Shown: one piece after another, positions 1 through 8,139 of the stretch
Layout of the letters: every line of letters starts with the position of its first letter
Numbering within the stretch: the first letter of the stretch is position 1
Assembly (NCBI GenBank): GCA_014860745.1
Contig: JACZJC010000074.1
Span: forward strand, 62,001 to 126,000
Direction of reading: 5' to 3'
DNA from: Anaerolineales bacterium
GTDB taxonomy: Bacteria > Chloroflexota > Anaerolineae > Anaerolineales > Villigracilaceae
DNA length: 64,000 nucleotides
Program-made: the position numbers and the translations under genes
Notes under the pieces: model-generated
Database searches by the model: none
The model's input: the letters and a program-made list of their open reading frames with translations, nothing else
Told to the model about the DNA's origin: nothing

Positions 1-2
1 TC

Positions 3-1514
3 GTCATGAAATATATCGAAGGGGATACCCTCAAGGCGCGTTTAAATAAAGGACCGCTTTCATCCCGAGAGATCGAACAGGTTGTCGATTCAGTTGGCTC
101 CGCACTGGCGTACGCACACAAGCAGGGAATTTTGCATCGCGATATCAAGCCTTCCAATGTTTTGATCGCGAATGACGGGGTGATGTACCTGGCCGATTTC
201 GGCCTGGCGCGGATCGCGGCGGCGGGGGAGTCCACATTTTCCTCCGATTCAATTATGGGTACACCCCAATACATTTCGCCGGAACAGGCCATGGGCAGAA
301 AAGACCTCGACTCCGGAACGGATATTTATTCCTTTGCAGTCATGTTATACGAAATGGTGGTAGGTCAGGTTCCGTTCAGCGCGGATACACCCTTCTCCAT
401 TATTCACGATCATATTTATACGCCGCTGCCGCTTCCAATGGATATCAATCCCAAAGTGCCGGAATCGGTTCAGCGGGTTTTGTTGAAAGCCCTTGCAAAA
501 GACCGCGACGACCGCTATGAAACAGTGGAGGATATGATCCAGGCATTTAAACATTCCTGGGAGGAGGCAGGCATCCCCATGCAGGGCACCGCTATCACCA
601 TGCGCCCGGGCAGCCTGAAAACCCAAGCCAAAAGCCAGCCGCCATTCAAAAGCGTGGAACCTGCTGCGAAAACAGTGGCAGTTCAAAGTCCGATTGCGAA
701 GCGATCCTATTCCTGGATGTGGATCAGCGTTGGCGTGGTCGCTTTCCTGTGTGTGGGAGTCGCTTTCCTTGCAGTCTTAAGAAATCGTCCTGCGCGTCAA
801 ACCCAGCCGACAGCTGTTCTGCAAACCCCGGCACCCCCTTCGCTGACGTCGCTTCCAGTTACCGGTGCGCCGCCCCCAACAATGGAAAATCTATCGCCGG
901 AAGTGGCTGCGGCCAGCGACGCAGTATCAAAAAATCCCGGTGACCCGCATGCCCACTTATCTCTCTCTCTTGCCCTTTGGGACGCAGACCAGCCAGCCGC
1001 ATCCATGCAGGAATTGGCGCAGGCTGCCAACCTTGCCGGGCCTGCCAACAAAGATTTTTTTCTCAAGGCCGCTGAAGAATTTAAAGCTCGCGAGGCATGG
1101 GTCCCAACTGCTGGAATGTACCTGCGGCTGGCGCCGATCTCCCAGGATGGGAAGCTGACCGTTGAGCAGGAAGAGGCCTTGCACGAAGCGATCTATAAAG
1201 CCGCTGAAAAGAAAGACATGCCGCTTTTCGTTTTTTTTGAACGGATCGACAACCTTGACCTCGCTCTCGGTTCCATCGCACGCGGACGCTATGCCTTACA
1301 TAACGGCAGCCTCGACGATGCCAGACTGCACCTTGCAAACGCCGAAAAGGTAAAACCCGATATGTTCGAAGTGTTTTTATTGAAAGCTGAAGTTGAAATG
1401 AAATCTGGTAATAATAATATTGTCAAACCTATCCTGCTTTCGCTATCGTCAGACCTGGGCGCTCCCGAATGGATCCGCCTCATGGCTGACACATTTTTGA
1501 AGACAATGGAGTAG
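3..1514 (+). CDS. Ser/Thr protein kinase, 5' end outside window (partial)
   Basis: Eukaryotic-type (Hanks) Ser/Thr kinase. The frame is open to the left edge, and the first visible Met lies within the phrase before the hinge ('MKYIEGDTL'), so the N-lobe with the Gly-rich loop and the ATP-binding Lys is missing. Visible are the catalytic loop HRDIKPSN (about residue 45), the DFG motif (about 65) and an activation segment ending in SPEQAMG. After the kinase domain come a basic Pro/Lys juxtamembrane linker, one transmembrane helix (about 237-259), a Thr/Pro-rich stretch, and a helical C-terminal region of about 200 residues that resembles TPR repeats and would lie outside the membrane. This is a one-pass receptor-kinase layout: a cytoplasmic kinase with an external sensor. 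Its stop is 7 bases before tpiA, so the two are probably co-transcribed. Confidence 0.93.
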   Translation, partial: VMKYIEGDTLKARLNKGPLSSREIEQVVDSVGSALAYAHKQGILHRDIKPSNVLIANDGVMYLADFGLARIAAAGESTFSSDSIMGTPQYISPEQAMGRKDLDSGTDIYSFAVMLYEMVVGQVPFSADTPFSIIHDHIYTPLPLPMDINPKVPESVQRVLLKALAKDRDDRYETVEDMIQAFKHSWEEAGIPMQGTAITMRPGSLKTQAKSQPPFKSVEPAAKTVAVQSPIAKRSYSWMWISVGVVAFLCVGVAFLAVLRNRPARQTQPTAVLQTPAPPSLTSLPVTGAPPPTMENLSPEVAAASDAVSKNPGDPHAHLSLSLALWDADQPAASMQELAQAANLAGPANKDFFLKAAEEFKAREAWVPTAGMYLRLAPISQDGKLTVEQEEALHEAIYKAAEKKDMPLFVFFERIDNLDLALGSIARGRYALHNGSLDDARLHLANAEKVKPDMFEVFLLKAEVEMKSGNNNIVKPILLSLSSDLGAPEWIRLMADTFLKTME

Positions 1515-1521
1515 AAAATTC

Positions 1522-2280
1522 ATGCGAACACCTTTCGTGGCCGGCAACTGGAAGATGAACAAGACCATATCAGAAACGCGCGAGCTTGTTACTGCGCTGA
1601 CCTTAAAATTAAAAGAGATCGGCGGTGTTGAAAAAGTATTGTGCCCTCCGTTTATATCGCTGGCCGCCGCCGCCGCCTTGCTGGAGGGTTCAGGCATTGG
1701 GCTTGGTGCGCAGAATATGCACTGGGAGGAGAAAGGCGCATACACAGGTGAAGTTGCCCCGGCGATGGTGAAGGAGTTGTGCGGCTATGTAATTCTTGGC
1801 CACTCCGAGCGTCGGGCATATTTTAGCGAATCAGACGAGATCGTAAATCGAAAATTGCATGCCGCCCAAAAGGTAAACCTGACTCCCATCGTCTGTGTTG
1901 GAGAAACGCTGGAACAGTACGAATCTAACCAGACCCGTGAAGTTGTCTCGCGCCAAACCAGCCAGGGGCTTAAGGGTGTTACTTCCGAATTTGCGCCTCA
2001 GATTGTCGTTGCGTATGAACCGGTCTGGGCTATCGGGACAGGCAAGGCATCCACGGGTGAGGCGGCGAATGTCGTCGTCCGTGATTTTATCCGCCCTGCA
2101 ATCGCCGAGTTGTACGGTCAGCAGACTGCACAGGCCATCCGCGTTTTGTATGGCGGCTCCGTCACTGGAGCCAACGCCGAGGAATTTTTCTCCCAGCCCG
2201 ATATCGATGGGGCTTTGGTGGGCGGGGCAAGTTTGAAAGTTGACGATTTTTATGCGATTACAAAAGCCGCAGCAAGGTAG
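1522..2280 (+). CDS. tpiA: Triosephosphate isomerase
   Basis: Interconverts dihydroxyacetone phosphate and glyceraldehyde 3-phosphate in glycolysis and gluconeogenesis in the cytoplasm. All signatures are present at normal length (252 aa): GNWKMN with the catalytic Lys11, GHSERR with the electrophilic His94, AYEPVWAIGTGK with the catalytic base Glu166 followed by loop 6, and the phosphate-binding VLYGGSV. It begins 7 bases after the upstream kinase stop. No other glycolytic gene is adjacent, so this is not a gap-pgk-tpi operon. Confidence 0.97.
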   Translation: MRTPFVAGNWKMNKTISETRELVTALTLKLKEIGGVEKVLCPPFISLAAAAALLEGSGIGLGAQNMHWEEKGAYTGEVAPAMVKELCGYVILGHSERRAYFSESDEIVNRKLHAAQKVNLTPIVCVGETLEQYESNQTREVVSRQTSQGLKGVTSEFAPQIVVAYEPVWAIGTGKASTGEAANVVVRDFIRPAIAELYGQQTAQAIRVLYGGSVTGANAEEFFSQPDIDGALVGGASLKVDDFYAITKAAAR

Positions 2281-2339
2281 TATGTCATTGCGGGGCGTTC
2301 CCTTCAAAACAATTTCACACTAACTTAAATTTTTCAGAC

Positions 2340-3092
2340 ATGCTGTTCTCTGGCTTCCTCTGGTTTCTTTCGATGCTGCTGCCGCTGGTCATTCTCCAGC
2401 GGCTTTTGCATCGTGAGATACAGGCAGTCCTCCTTTTGATCACCCGCAATGTGCCGGTGACCATTGGCTTGTTTTCCATCTTGTTTTTTCCCGGTGTGTT
2501 CCTGCACGAACTCAGTCATTTTCTCATGGCAAAACTTTTGCAGGTACGTACGCGCGGTTTTTCGCTGATTCCGCAATCGCTTTCTGATGGAAGATTACAG
2601 ATGGGATATGTTGAAATCGAACACACGGATATCATCCGTGATTCGTTTATCGGCCTGGCTCCATTGATCGCTGGCTCCATGTTCGTCGCCTACGCTGGCG
2701 TATATCAAATGCAAGTGCATACTTTGTGGAACGTGCTGCGAAACGGACAGATCGAATTATTCTGGATGGGTCTTGGCCTGCTTCCTTCGGCGCGGGATTT
2801 TTACCTTTGGTTTTATCTCACCTTTGCAATTTCCAGCACCATGCTGCCTTCAGACTCAGACCGCCACGCCTGGCTTCCGCTCGGCATCTGGCTGGCGGCT
2901 TTAGTAGCGCTGGTAATTTTTTCCGGCGCAGGCACATGGATGATTGAAAACCTTGCCCCGCTCTTCAACAATTTTTTGAATTCGGTGGCCTTGCTTTTTG
3001 GGCTGAGCAACATTTTGCATCTGGTTTTGCTTTTCCCTTTTTTTGTATTTCACCGCTTGCTGGTCTTCATTATGCAGGTGGATACCGCTTGA
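2340..3092 (+). CDS. Membrane metallopeptidase-like protein (M50-like HELSH)
   Basis: Hydrophobic protein of 250 aa with about five or six predicted membrane segments. A zinc-binding HExxH motif (HELSH, His56-Glu57-His60) lies at the end of the second hydrophobic segment, as in site-2-type membrane proteases. A later hydrophobic segment with GLAPLIAGS may stand in for the M50 second motif, but a clear Asp ligand in an NPDG-type motif is not visible. It may therefore be a divergent M50 protein or a non-proteolytic relative. No substrate can be inferred. It follows tpiA by 59 bases and ends 1 base before the end of the convergent acetyltransferase gene. Confidence 0.6.
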   Translation: MLFSGFLWFLSMLLPLVILQRLLHREIQAVLLLITRNVPVTIGLFSILFFPGVFLHELSHFLMAKLLQVRTRGFSLIPQSLSDGRLQMGYVEIEHTDIIRDSFIGLAPLIAGSMFVAYAGVYQMQVHTLWNVLRNGQIELFWMGLGLLPSARDFYLWFYLTFAISSTMLPSDSDRHAWLPLGIWLAALVALVIFSGAGTWMIENLAPLFNNFLNSVALLFGLSNILHLVLLFPFFVFHRLLVFIMQVDTA

Positions 3093-3093
3093 T

Positions 3094-3534
3094 TCATTCG
3101 AGCGTCAGGATCCACTCTTCGGACACTTTGCCTTCCATGCCGATGACTTCAAAGCCGCATTTTTCCAATACTTTTTTGGAGGCGACATTGTTCCGGGCGA
3201 CATGCGCAAACAAGGGCCGCCTCTTTTCACCACCGAGAAACTGTCTCAGTGATTCTGACGCAATTCCCTTTCCCCAAAATTCCCTTCCCACCCAATAGCC
3301 GACCTCCCTTCGCCCATCCATTTCAAAGCTGACGATATTCCCTGCCACCTGCCCATCGAAAAGAATGGTCTTGATGATGACTTCAGCGTTTTTCATGATC
3401 TTTGCCCAATGTGCCATGAAGGCCTCCCGGTCTCTGGAGGGAAAAGCCGCCATTTCGGTCGCAACCGGGTCAAGTTGATGCTCGAAAAAAACAGGCAGGT
3501 CCTCCTGAATAACATCGCGAAGAGTTATAGGCAT
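3094..3534 (-). CDS. GNAT family N-acetyltransferase
   Basis: Acetyl-CoA-dependent N-acetyltransferase of the RimJ/RimL-like GNAT group, 146 aa. The acetyl-CoA-binding segment reads VGREFWGKGIASESLRQFL, matching the usual Q/RxxGxG/A motif A (here WGKGIAS). The C-terminal NVASKKVLEKCGFEVIG is the standard beta-strand/alpha4 end of the fold. The substrate cannot be deduced. It is the last gene of a leftward run that begins beyond 15 kb, and it lies 2 bases after the methyltransferase gene, so the two are probably translated from one mRNA. Confidence 0.9.
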   Translation of the reverse strand: MPITLRDVIQEDLPVFFEHQLDPVATEMAAFPSRDREAFMAHWAKIMKNAEVIIKTILFDGQVAGNIVSFEMDGRREVGYWVGREFWGKGIASESLRQFLGGEKRRPLFAHVARNNVASKKVLEKCGFEVIGMEGKVSEEWILTLE

Positions 3535-3536
3535 TG

Positions 3537-4424
3537 CTATTTCTTTCGTCCCACTGCCAGCATTTTGTTGCGGATGGGGAAAACGATAAAAAAGAGGTGA
3601 ACGAATGGCAAAAGTAGTTTTACAAATAATTCCGACTTGACCAGTTTTTTCAAGTAAAAACCGTAGGGGAAGGATAATTCATGGAATCGCTTCAGCTCGA
3701 TCACTTCCAATCCCGCGGCTTCCAATGCGGATTTCATCTCAGCCAGAGAAAAAATTTGCTTGTGGCCGAATGGTTTCGCGGAATACATGGTATTCAAAAA
3801 AGTGGGGAATTTCCCACGGGAAAGCCAGTAGGTGAACTCCCCAAAACGGTGGTAAAAGGCATCGCGGCAGGGCGTATCGATTAGAAGGATGCCGCCGCTT
3901 TTTAGCATATTTGCCGCGGATTTTAGCGTGGCTTGCGGGTAATTGACGTGCTCGATCACATCCCAGAGGGTGACAATATCAAATGTCTCGTGATGCGCGA
4001 ACCAATATTCATCCTCGATGGTGCGCTTGACGACTTCAATTCCATGTTTGGTTTTGGCGTAAAAAGCCCTCGTATCGCTCAACTCGATGCCAAGCACATC
4101 CGCGCCTTCCTGCTTCATTTTGGAGAGGAATAACCCGCCGCCGCAGCCAATATCCAGCGCCATTTTGCCATTGACCTTGCTGTGCCGCCTGACAGCATGG
4201 ATCTGATGAGCGAGCCGCTCCGGGTTCGATTGCAGGGATTTTTCGATGTAGTCGATTTCTTCATCGGTAAGCGCGCCCCCGTCAATGACGGGGGAGATAT
4301 CTTCCACCGCATCGAGATGGTCGATAAAATGAAAGCCCCCTTTCGAAACAAAAACATTTGCATTCGATAATTTATATTTCGGGGAACCGGGCGGGTTGTG
4401 TTTCAGCGAATCAAAATTTTCCAT
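3537..4424 (-). CDS. Class I SAM-dependent methyltransferase
   Basis: Methyltransferase of 295 aa with a standard Rossmann core: motif I ALDIGCGGGLFLSKM, acidic end of beta2 (VLGIELS), motif at beta4 DIVTLWDVIEHV, and motif for beta5 GGILLIDTP. The roughly 85-residue N-terminal part lacks an obvious known domain. The hydrophobic C-terminus (KLLLPFVHLFFIVFPI) could associate with the membrane. The WDVIEHVNYP signature is typical of UbiG/cell-wall-type methyltransferases acting on lipids or glycans, but the substrate is unknown. It ends 2 bases before the acetyltransferase gene. Confidence 0.9.
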   Translation of the reverse strand: MENFDSLKHNPPGSPKYKLSNANVFVSKGGFHFIDHLDAVEDISPVIDGGALTDEEIDYIEKSLQSNPERLAHQIHAVRRHSKVNGKMALDIGCGGGLFLSKMKQEGADVLGIELSDTRAFYAKTKHGIEVVKRTIEDEYWFAHHETFDIVTLWDVIEHVNYPQATLKSAANMLKSGGILLIDTPCRDAFYHRFGEFTYWLSRGKFPTFLNTMYSAKPFGHKQIFSLAEMKSALEAAGLEVIELKRFHELSFPYGFYLKKLVKSELFVKLLLPFVHLFFIVFPIRNKMLAVGRKK

Positions 4425-4446
4425 TCAAAGGTCGCAGTTCTCTGCT

Positions 4447-4863
4447 TTATTCGCTTTTTGCGGAGATTTGAAATAACGTGATCTGCATGCCGTCGGGATC
4501 CTGAAGCCGAACGTTATGGTCGCCCCAGGGTGTGATGACTGGCGGGTGAACCAGGATGGCGCCATTGGCAAGAAGGCGTTCCATGGCTGCCTTCAAGTCA
4601 GGGACCTGGAGCGCAAACCGAATCTGCCCGGTGACTCGTTTACCGGCTTCCAGTTGATCGATGGTTTCCGCCTGCGCTTCGTCGAAAATCTCCAGAGTGG
4701 CATTGCCCATATTAAGCATGAGCGCCTTTCCATCGCCGTTGTTCCAAATTGCCGCAGGCTCGATGCCGAGACCGTCGCAATAGAACTTTACCAGGCGTTC
4801 ATAGTCGCTGGTTGTGATGGCCACGCGCAATTCATGGATGGGATAGTTTTGGTCTCGTGTCAT
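4447..4863 (-). CDS. VOC family (glyoxalase/bleomycin-resistance fold) protein
   Basis: Protein of 138 aa with the two paired beta-alpha-beta-beta-beta modules of the vicinal oxygen chelate superfamily: 'RVAITTSDYERLVKFYCDGLG' in the first half and 'WGDHNVRLQDPDGMQITLFQ' at the end. Members bind a divalent metal and act as glyoxalases, dioxygenases or resistance proteins. The exact role here is unknown. It is separated from the C69 peptidase gene by 6 bases and is probably co-transcribed with it. Confidence 0.88.
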   Translation of the reverse strand: MTRDQNYPIHELRVAITTSDYERLVKFYCDGLGIEPAAIWNNGDGKALMLNMGNATLEIFDEAQAETIDQLEAGKRVTGQIRFALQVPDLKAAMERLLANGAILVHPPVITPWGDHNVRLQDPDGMQITLFQISAKSE

Positions 4864-4869
4864 TATTTA

Positions 4870-6198
4870 TCAGCCTTCAATCCTCAGCCCTGTCTTATTG
4901 TTAAACCCATTCCACGCCATCGTATGAAGGAGATTTTTTTTGGCTGGTACTTTTTCCACACGCTCGAGCCATTCGGCTTCGGCGGCTGCGGCTTCCGCCA
5001 GGCACTGATTTGTAAAATTCGCGCGCTCCCTTGCCTTGGCATTTTGAAGTTCCAATGCGCCTGCAATGAATTTCTTTTCCAGGGCGTCGCGGTCAGCTGC
5101 GTACGTTTGGATCCGTTCGGGGTAATTAAGCAGGGTGGCGCGGTGCAGTTTTTCGTGAGCCCAATAAAGGGTGGAAAAATCAGCCTGGTGGGTGGGAACA
5201 GCTCCCAGATTAAGACCGGAGGCGGCGTCCATCCAAAAGGGTTTGAAAATACTCGTGCACGGGGCTGATGTTCCGGTGGCGAAAATGATTGGGTTGTATT
5301 TGTCCAGATAAACGACGAGAGAAGCGGTGCTTTGGCTGATGCGGATGGGGCCGAAACCCGCATGCATGCAGATGTCGATCCCAGTGATGCCGTTCTGCGC
5401 GTTGAAATTTTCATCTTTGTGATGTCGAAGGGTGGACATCATTGTCTCTACGCCGATATTTCCCTTTTGTTCACCCAGGGTTTTAAATGTGGTTTCGCGG
5501 CGGATTAACCCGCGGCCAAATTTTGTGTAGAGGAAGTCATTGAAATCACGCGCAAGATGGAATTGATTTTTCGATTTGGAAAAGCCTTTTTGAATCGCGA
5601 GATCAACCAGCCCGGGCGAAGCCAGGTCATATTCCGCGCCAAGGGTAAGGCAATTGGAGATGGAATAAACATCCTTGATCTGACGCGCCGCCCATTGTTT
5701 GTCCACAGTTTCCAGCACCCAGGCATCGTCTGCATTGGCAATGAGGAAACTGTTGTGATAATACATGGAATTGCCGTGAGAGGCGCAGTTGCCGCCCTGC
5801 CCGAATTCCTCCAGCAGGTCAATGATCACTTGCACAGCTTCACGCGGGGTAATGGCACGTTCGAGCGCGGCGCGCAGCATGTCCATGCCGAGCAAAGCGA
5901 GTTCTTTGTTGGCAGGGATTTTGGAATAAATGGCTTCGTTGCCGATGACCAGCCCATGTTCGTTGACGCCCATTTCCGCGCCCCACATCCAAAACGGCTT
6001 GGAGAGAAATACCGCGTGCGTTTTTTCCGCTTGAGGTATATCGATGTAGGTGCATTTCACCCGGCTTCCCGGGCCGTATGAAGCCGCAGGAAAATAAACC
6101 ATCGATTGGCCCTCATTGGGTGGACGGTCGGAGTTCTTTCCGAAGATTGCGATTCCGTTGGATGTGGCGAGCCTGGTAGCAATAAGAGTGTCACACAT
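4870..6198 (-). CDS. C69-family dipeptidase / secernin-like Ntn hydrolase
   Basis: Protein of 442 aa that begins MCDTLIATRLATSNGIA, so removal of Met1 would expose Cys2 as the N-terminal nucleophile typical of peptidase family C69 and secernins. Conserved downstream segments include GKNSDRPPNEGQ and a tryptophan-rich FWMWGAEMGVNEHGL followed by NEAIYSK. Known relatives are dipeptidases or linear-amide hydrolases; secernins lack proven peptidase activity, so the substrate stays open. No signal peptide is seen, which fits a cytoplasmic enzyme. Confidence 0.85.
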   Translation of the reverse strand: MCDTLIATRLATSNGIAIFGKNSDRPPNEGQSMVYFPAASYGPGSRVKCTYIDIPQAEKTHAVFLSKPFWMWGAEMGVNEHGLVIGNEAIYSKIPANKELALLGMDMLRAALERAITPREAVQVIIDLLEEFGQGGNCASHGNSMYYHNSFLIANADDAWVLETVDKQWAARQIKDVYSISNCLTLGAEYDLASPGLVDLAIQKGFSKSKNQFHLARDFNDFLYTKFGRGLIRRETTFKTLGEQKGNIGVETMMSTLRHHKDENFNAQNGITGIDICMHAGFGPIRISQSTASLVVYLDKYNPIIFATGTSAPCTSIFKPFWMDAASGLNLGAVPTHQADFSTLYWAHEKLHRATLLNYPERIQTYAADRDALEKKFIAGALELQNAKARERANFTNQCLAEAAAAEAEWLERVEKVPAKKNLLHTMAWNGFNNKTGLRIEG

Positions 6199-6256
6199 GG
6201 GTTTGCCTTAGTCCTTTTTGGATTTGAACCGTCAAAATTATAACTGGTTCTTAAGA

Positions 6257-6640
6257 TTATTTCTTCTTTTTCGACTTTGCTTCTGCCTTTTTTAAATTTT
6301 CCGCCACTCGAAACTTGACGATTCTTTTTACCAAACCCAGCGGCAGGGGCTTATCAATGGGAAATTGCACCGAACCTTTTGCCCCTTGGTAAATGGCAAG
6401 TTCCTTTTTGAATTTCTCCATCCCTGACGGCGTGGGATAAAACCCGATGTGCTGTTTGAACCCTGCAAAGTGCACCAAATTGCCGTTTAAGGTAAAGGTC
6501 GGGATTTGATAATTGATCGTCTCCTCCGCTTCTGGCGCAGCCTCGCGGATCGCTGCGCGAAGTTTGTTCAGAATCTCTTGAACCTCTTTTGGAAATGCTG
6601 CGATGTATTTGTCAATTTCATTGGGTGTAGTCTTTGCCAT
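6257..6640 (-). CDS. DUF1801 domain protein
   Basis: Small protein of 127 aa beginning MAKTTPNEIDKYIAAFPKEVQ. This start was preferred to an upstream in-frame one because AAAGGA lies a few bases before it and homology starts here. Features of the DUF1801/YdhG family are seen: EAEETINYQIPTFTLNGNLVHFAGFKQHIGFYP and a lysine-rich tail (AEAKSKKKK). The family has a YdhG-like fold of unknown function. A second, unrelated-looking DUF1801 gene lies at 8140-8559 in the same run. Confidence 0.85.
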   Translation of the reverse strand: MAKTTPNEIDKYIAAFPKEVQEILNKLRAAIREAAPEAEETINYQIPTFTLNGNLVHFAGFKQHIGFYPTPSGMEKFKKELAIYQGAKGSVQFPIDKPLPLGLVKRIVKFRVAENLKKAEAKSKKKK

Positions 6641-6675
6641 GACATCATCCTTTCGCAAAAGGTGTCGTGCCTTGC

Positions 6676-7443
6676 TCAGCGGCCATTCTTTTGCCATTTC
6701 GTGATCAACATTTTTACCCGCACGCGTACGCGCGCATCTGCATTGGCAGAGGCCCACAGCGAATTGGTCCTTCGGAAAACATCGTCGTCGAGTTTTTCAA
6801 AGTCCTCCCACTCCTCTTCCATGAATTCCTTCATCTCGGAGGGCGTGTCCCAATAATAGAAGAAGGCAAACTCCTCTTCTTTTTCTCTGATGAACCACCC
6901 GTTGGATTCAACCTCCCGCATGGCTTTGAACGCGGCTTCATCATCCGCCACGCCAATCGGTTGATCGATCAACCTACCCGATACCTGCCAGCCCGCCGAT
7001 GAAACCCGCTGGGTTGAGCTTGTCGAAACCACTTCCACCGACCAATTTTCCTCAACGGGACGCAAGTCGATGAGAATTCCGTTCGGCTTGAGTGTTCTGT
7101 GAATTTCATTCAGAGCATGGACCATGCTCTCGTGTTCCATTCATCAGAGCGACCACGCCAGGATGGCGATATCGAAGGTCTCTTTGGAGAAGGGGATGTG
7201 GTTCGCGCTTGCGTCTGCAAAATGGACTTCCTTGTGCAGGTCATGCGGCATATCCGCCCGGGCGATGCGCAATGCTGAATGGTCAGGGTCAAACCCAACG
7301 GTTAAGGAAGAGGCGGCGGCGTATTTCCAAGTCAGACGGCCTTCGCCGCATCCGATTTCCAGAACACGCGCGTTCGTAAAATCCACAAATTTGTGGATTG
7401 TCTTTTTCTCGAATCCTTCAGGGTCTTTTTGCAGGGTGGTCAT
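6676..7443 (-). CDS. Class I SAM methyltransferase with two adjacent in-frame UGA codons (candidate tandem selenoprotein)
   Basis: Read through, this is a 255-residue methyltransferase in one frame. The N-terminal half has motif I (VLEIGCGEGRLTWKY), the acidic end of beta2 (VGFDPDHS), and beta4 (FDIAILAWSL). It is then interrupted by TGA TGA at 7141-7146 and continues MEHESMVHALNEIHRTLKPNG (beta5 region) and LIDLRPVEENW to the end. No frameshift is needed and both halves look undamaged. The two UGAs fall in the active-site loop after beta4. A SECIS-like hairpin starts 10 bases after the second UGA. The ATG start overlaps the stop of the upstream gene (GTGATG). Alternatives are a fresh pseudogene, or two polypeptides made by re-initiation at the ATG right after the UGAs; the latter would split a Rossmann fold. 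Residues near VVSTSSTQRVSSAG come from a dispersed repeat. Confidence 0.75.
7000..7030 (-). repeat. In-frame dispersed repeat (TTCGACAAGCTCA type)
   Basis: On the minus strand the core reads TTTCGACAAGCTCAACC, a member of the TTCGACA(A/G)GCTCA repeat also seen at about 31290. It encodes the low-complexity stretch VSTSSTQRV within the methyltransferase and keeps the frame. Confidence 0.55.
7112..7130 (-). promoter_or_regulatory. Candidate bacterial SECIS hairpin
   Basis: Minus-strand RNA AGAGCATGGTCCATGCTCT forms a perfect 8-bp stem with a GUC loop; if the last G-C pair opens, the loop is GGUCC. It starts 10 bases after the second UGA (11 if the 17-base, 7-bp form is counted). The E. coli fdhF minimal SECIS is a 17-base upper stem-loop with a GGUC-containing loop about 11 bases downstream of UGA. 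A short lower helix can also form between UGAAU, which includes the second UGA, and AUUCA downstream. The hairpin lies inside the coding sequence (ESMVHAL). Confidence 0.65.
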
Positions 7444-8126
7444 CACCAGATTCCGGGGAAGAGACGGTAGCGAGTTTTTTGCATGTATTCACGGTAGCCT
7501 GTCAGTTCGTCCACGAGGAGTTCCTCTTCGTTTTTGGCGCGGGCCGCGAGCAGGAAGATGAAGGGAATGTTGGGAAGTACACCCCAGGTTGACCCAAGCG
7601 CAATGGGCGTGGCCAGCATGATGAGGATGATGGATGTATACATGGGGTGACGGACAAGCGCGTATGGCCCCGTAGTGATGACTTTCTGGCCTTCCTGAAT
7701 CTCAACGACGCGCGAGGCGTAACTGTTGACGCGGATGACGAGGAAGTTGAGCAGGAAGGCGGCCAGCACGAACACGTCCGCAAGGAGGATGAGCCAGACT
7801 GGAACGCTTGACCAGCCGAAGCGTTTATCGAAGCCTGGGACGAGGAAGATGAAGATCAGGTAGAGACTGGAGAGGGCAATGATCCGTCGTTGCTCGGGGC
7901 GGGTTTCGCCCGTGCGGACGCGGCGTTCAAGCAGGGCTGGATCGCGCTTGATAAGGTAAAGGAACATGCCCATCAGCGGGAGAAATAGGATCGCCAGCCA
8001 AAGCCAGGCTTGCCAGTAATTGAACGTGCCGGCCGGCCAGAAGAAAAGCAAACCGATGACGGGCATTCCGATCACGAGGCGCAGGGTGGCGGTGAGGATC
8101 GGCTTGAGTGAAGATTCCTTGGACAT
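7443..8126 (-). CDS. Isoprenylcysteine carboxyl methyltransferase-like membrane protein
   Basis: Integral membrane methyltransferase of 227 aa with about five hydrophobic segments. The C-terminal half carries the SAM-binding signature of the ICMT/PEMT group: GPYALVRHPMYTS followed by EEELLVDELTGYREYMQKTRYRLFP. Bacterial members methylate small lipids or unknown thiols; the prenylcysteine substrate of the eukaryotic enzyme is not expected here. Its stop overlaps the start of the UGA-containing methyltransferase, so the two are translationally coupled and may act on the same pathway. Confidence 0.87.
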   Translation of the reverse strand: MSKESSLKPILTATLRLVIGMPVIGLLFFWPAGTFNYWQAWLWLAILFLPLMGMFLYLIKRDPALLERRVRTGETRPEQRRIIALSSLYLIFIFLVPGFDKRFGWSSVPVWLILLADVFVLAAFLLNFLVIRVNSYASRVVEIQEGQKVITTGPYALVRHPMYTSIILIMLATPIALGSTWGVLPNIPFIFLLAARAKNEEELLVDELTGYREYMQKTRYRLFPGIW

Positions 8127-8139
8127 GTTTCCGACTTTC

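Noticed and set aside
7144-7446. UGA read as tryptophan (alternative genetic code)
   Set aside because: Many genes in the window end in TGA at the expected place with ATGA overlaps, so UGA is a normal stop here; only local recoding could apply.
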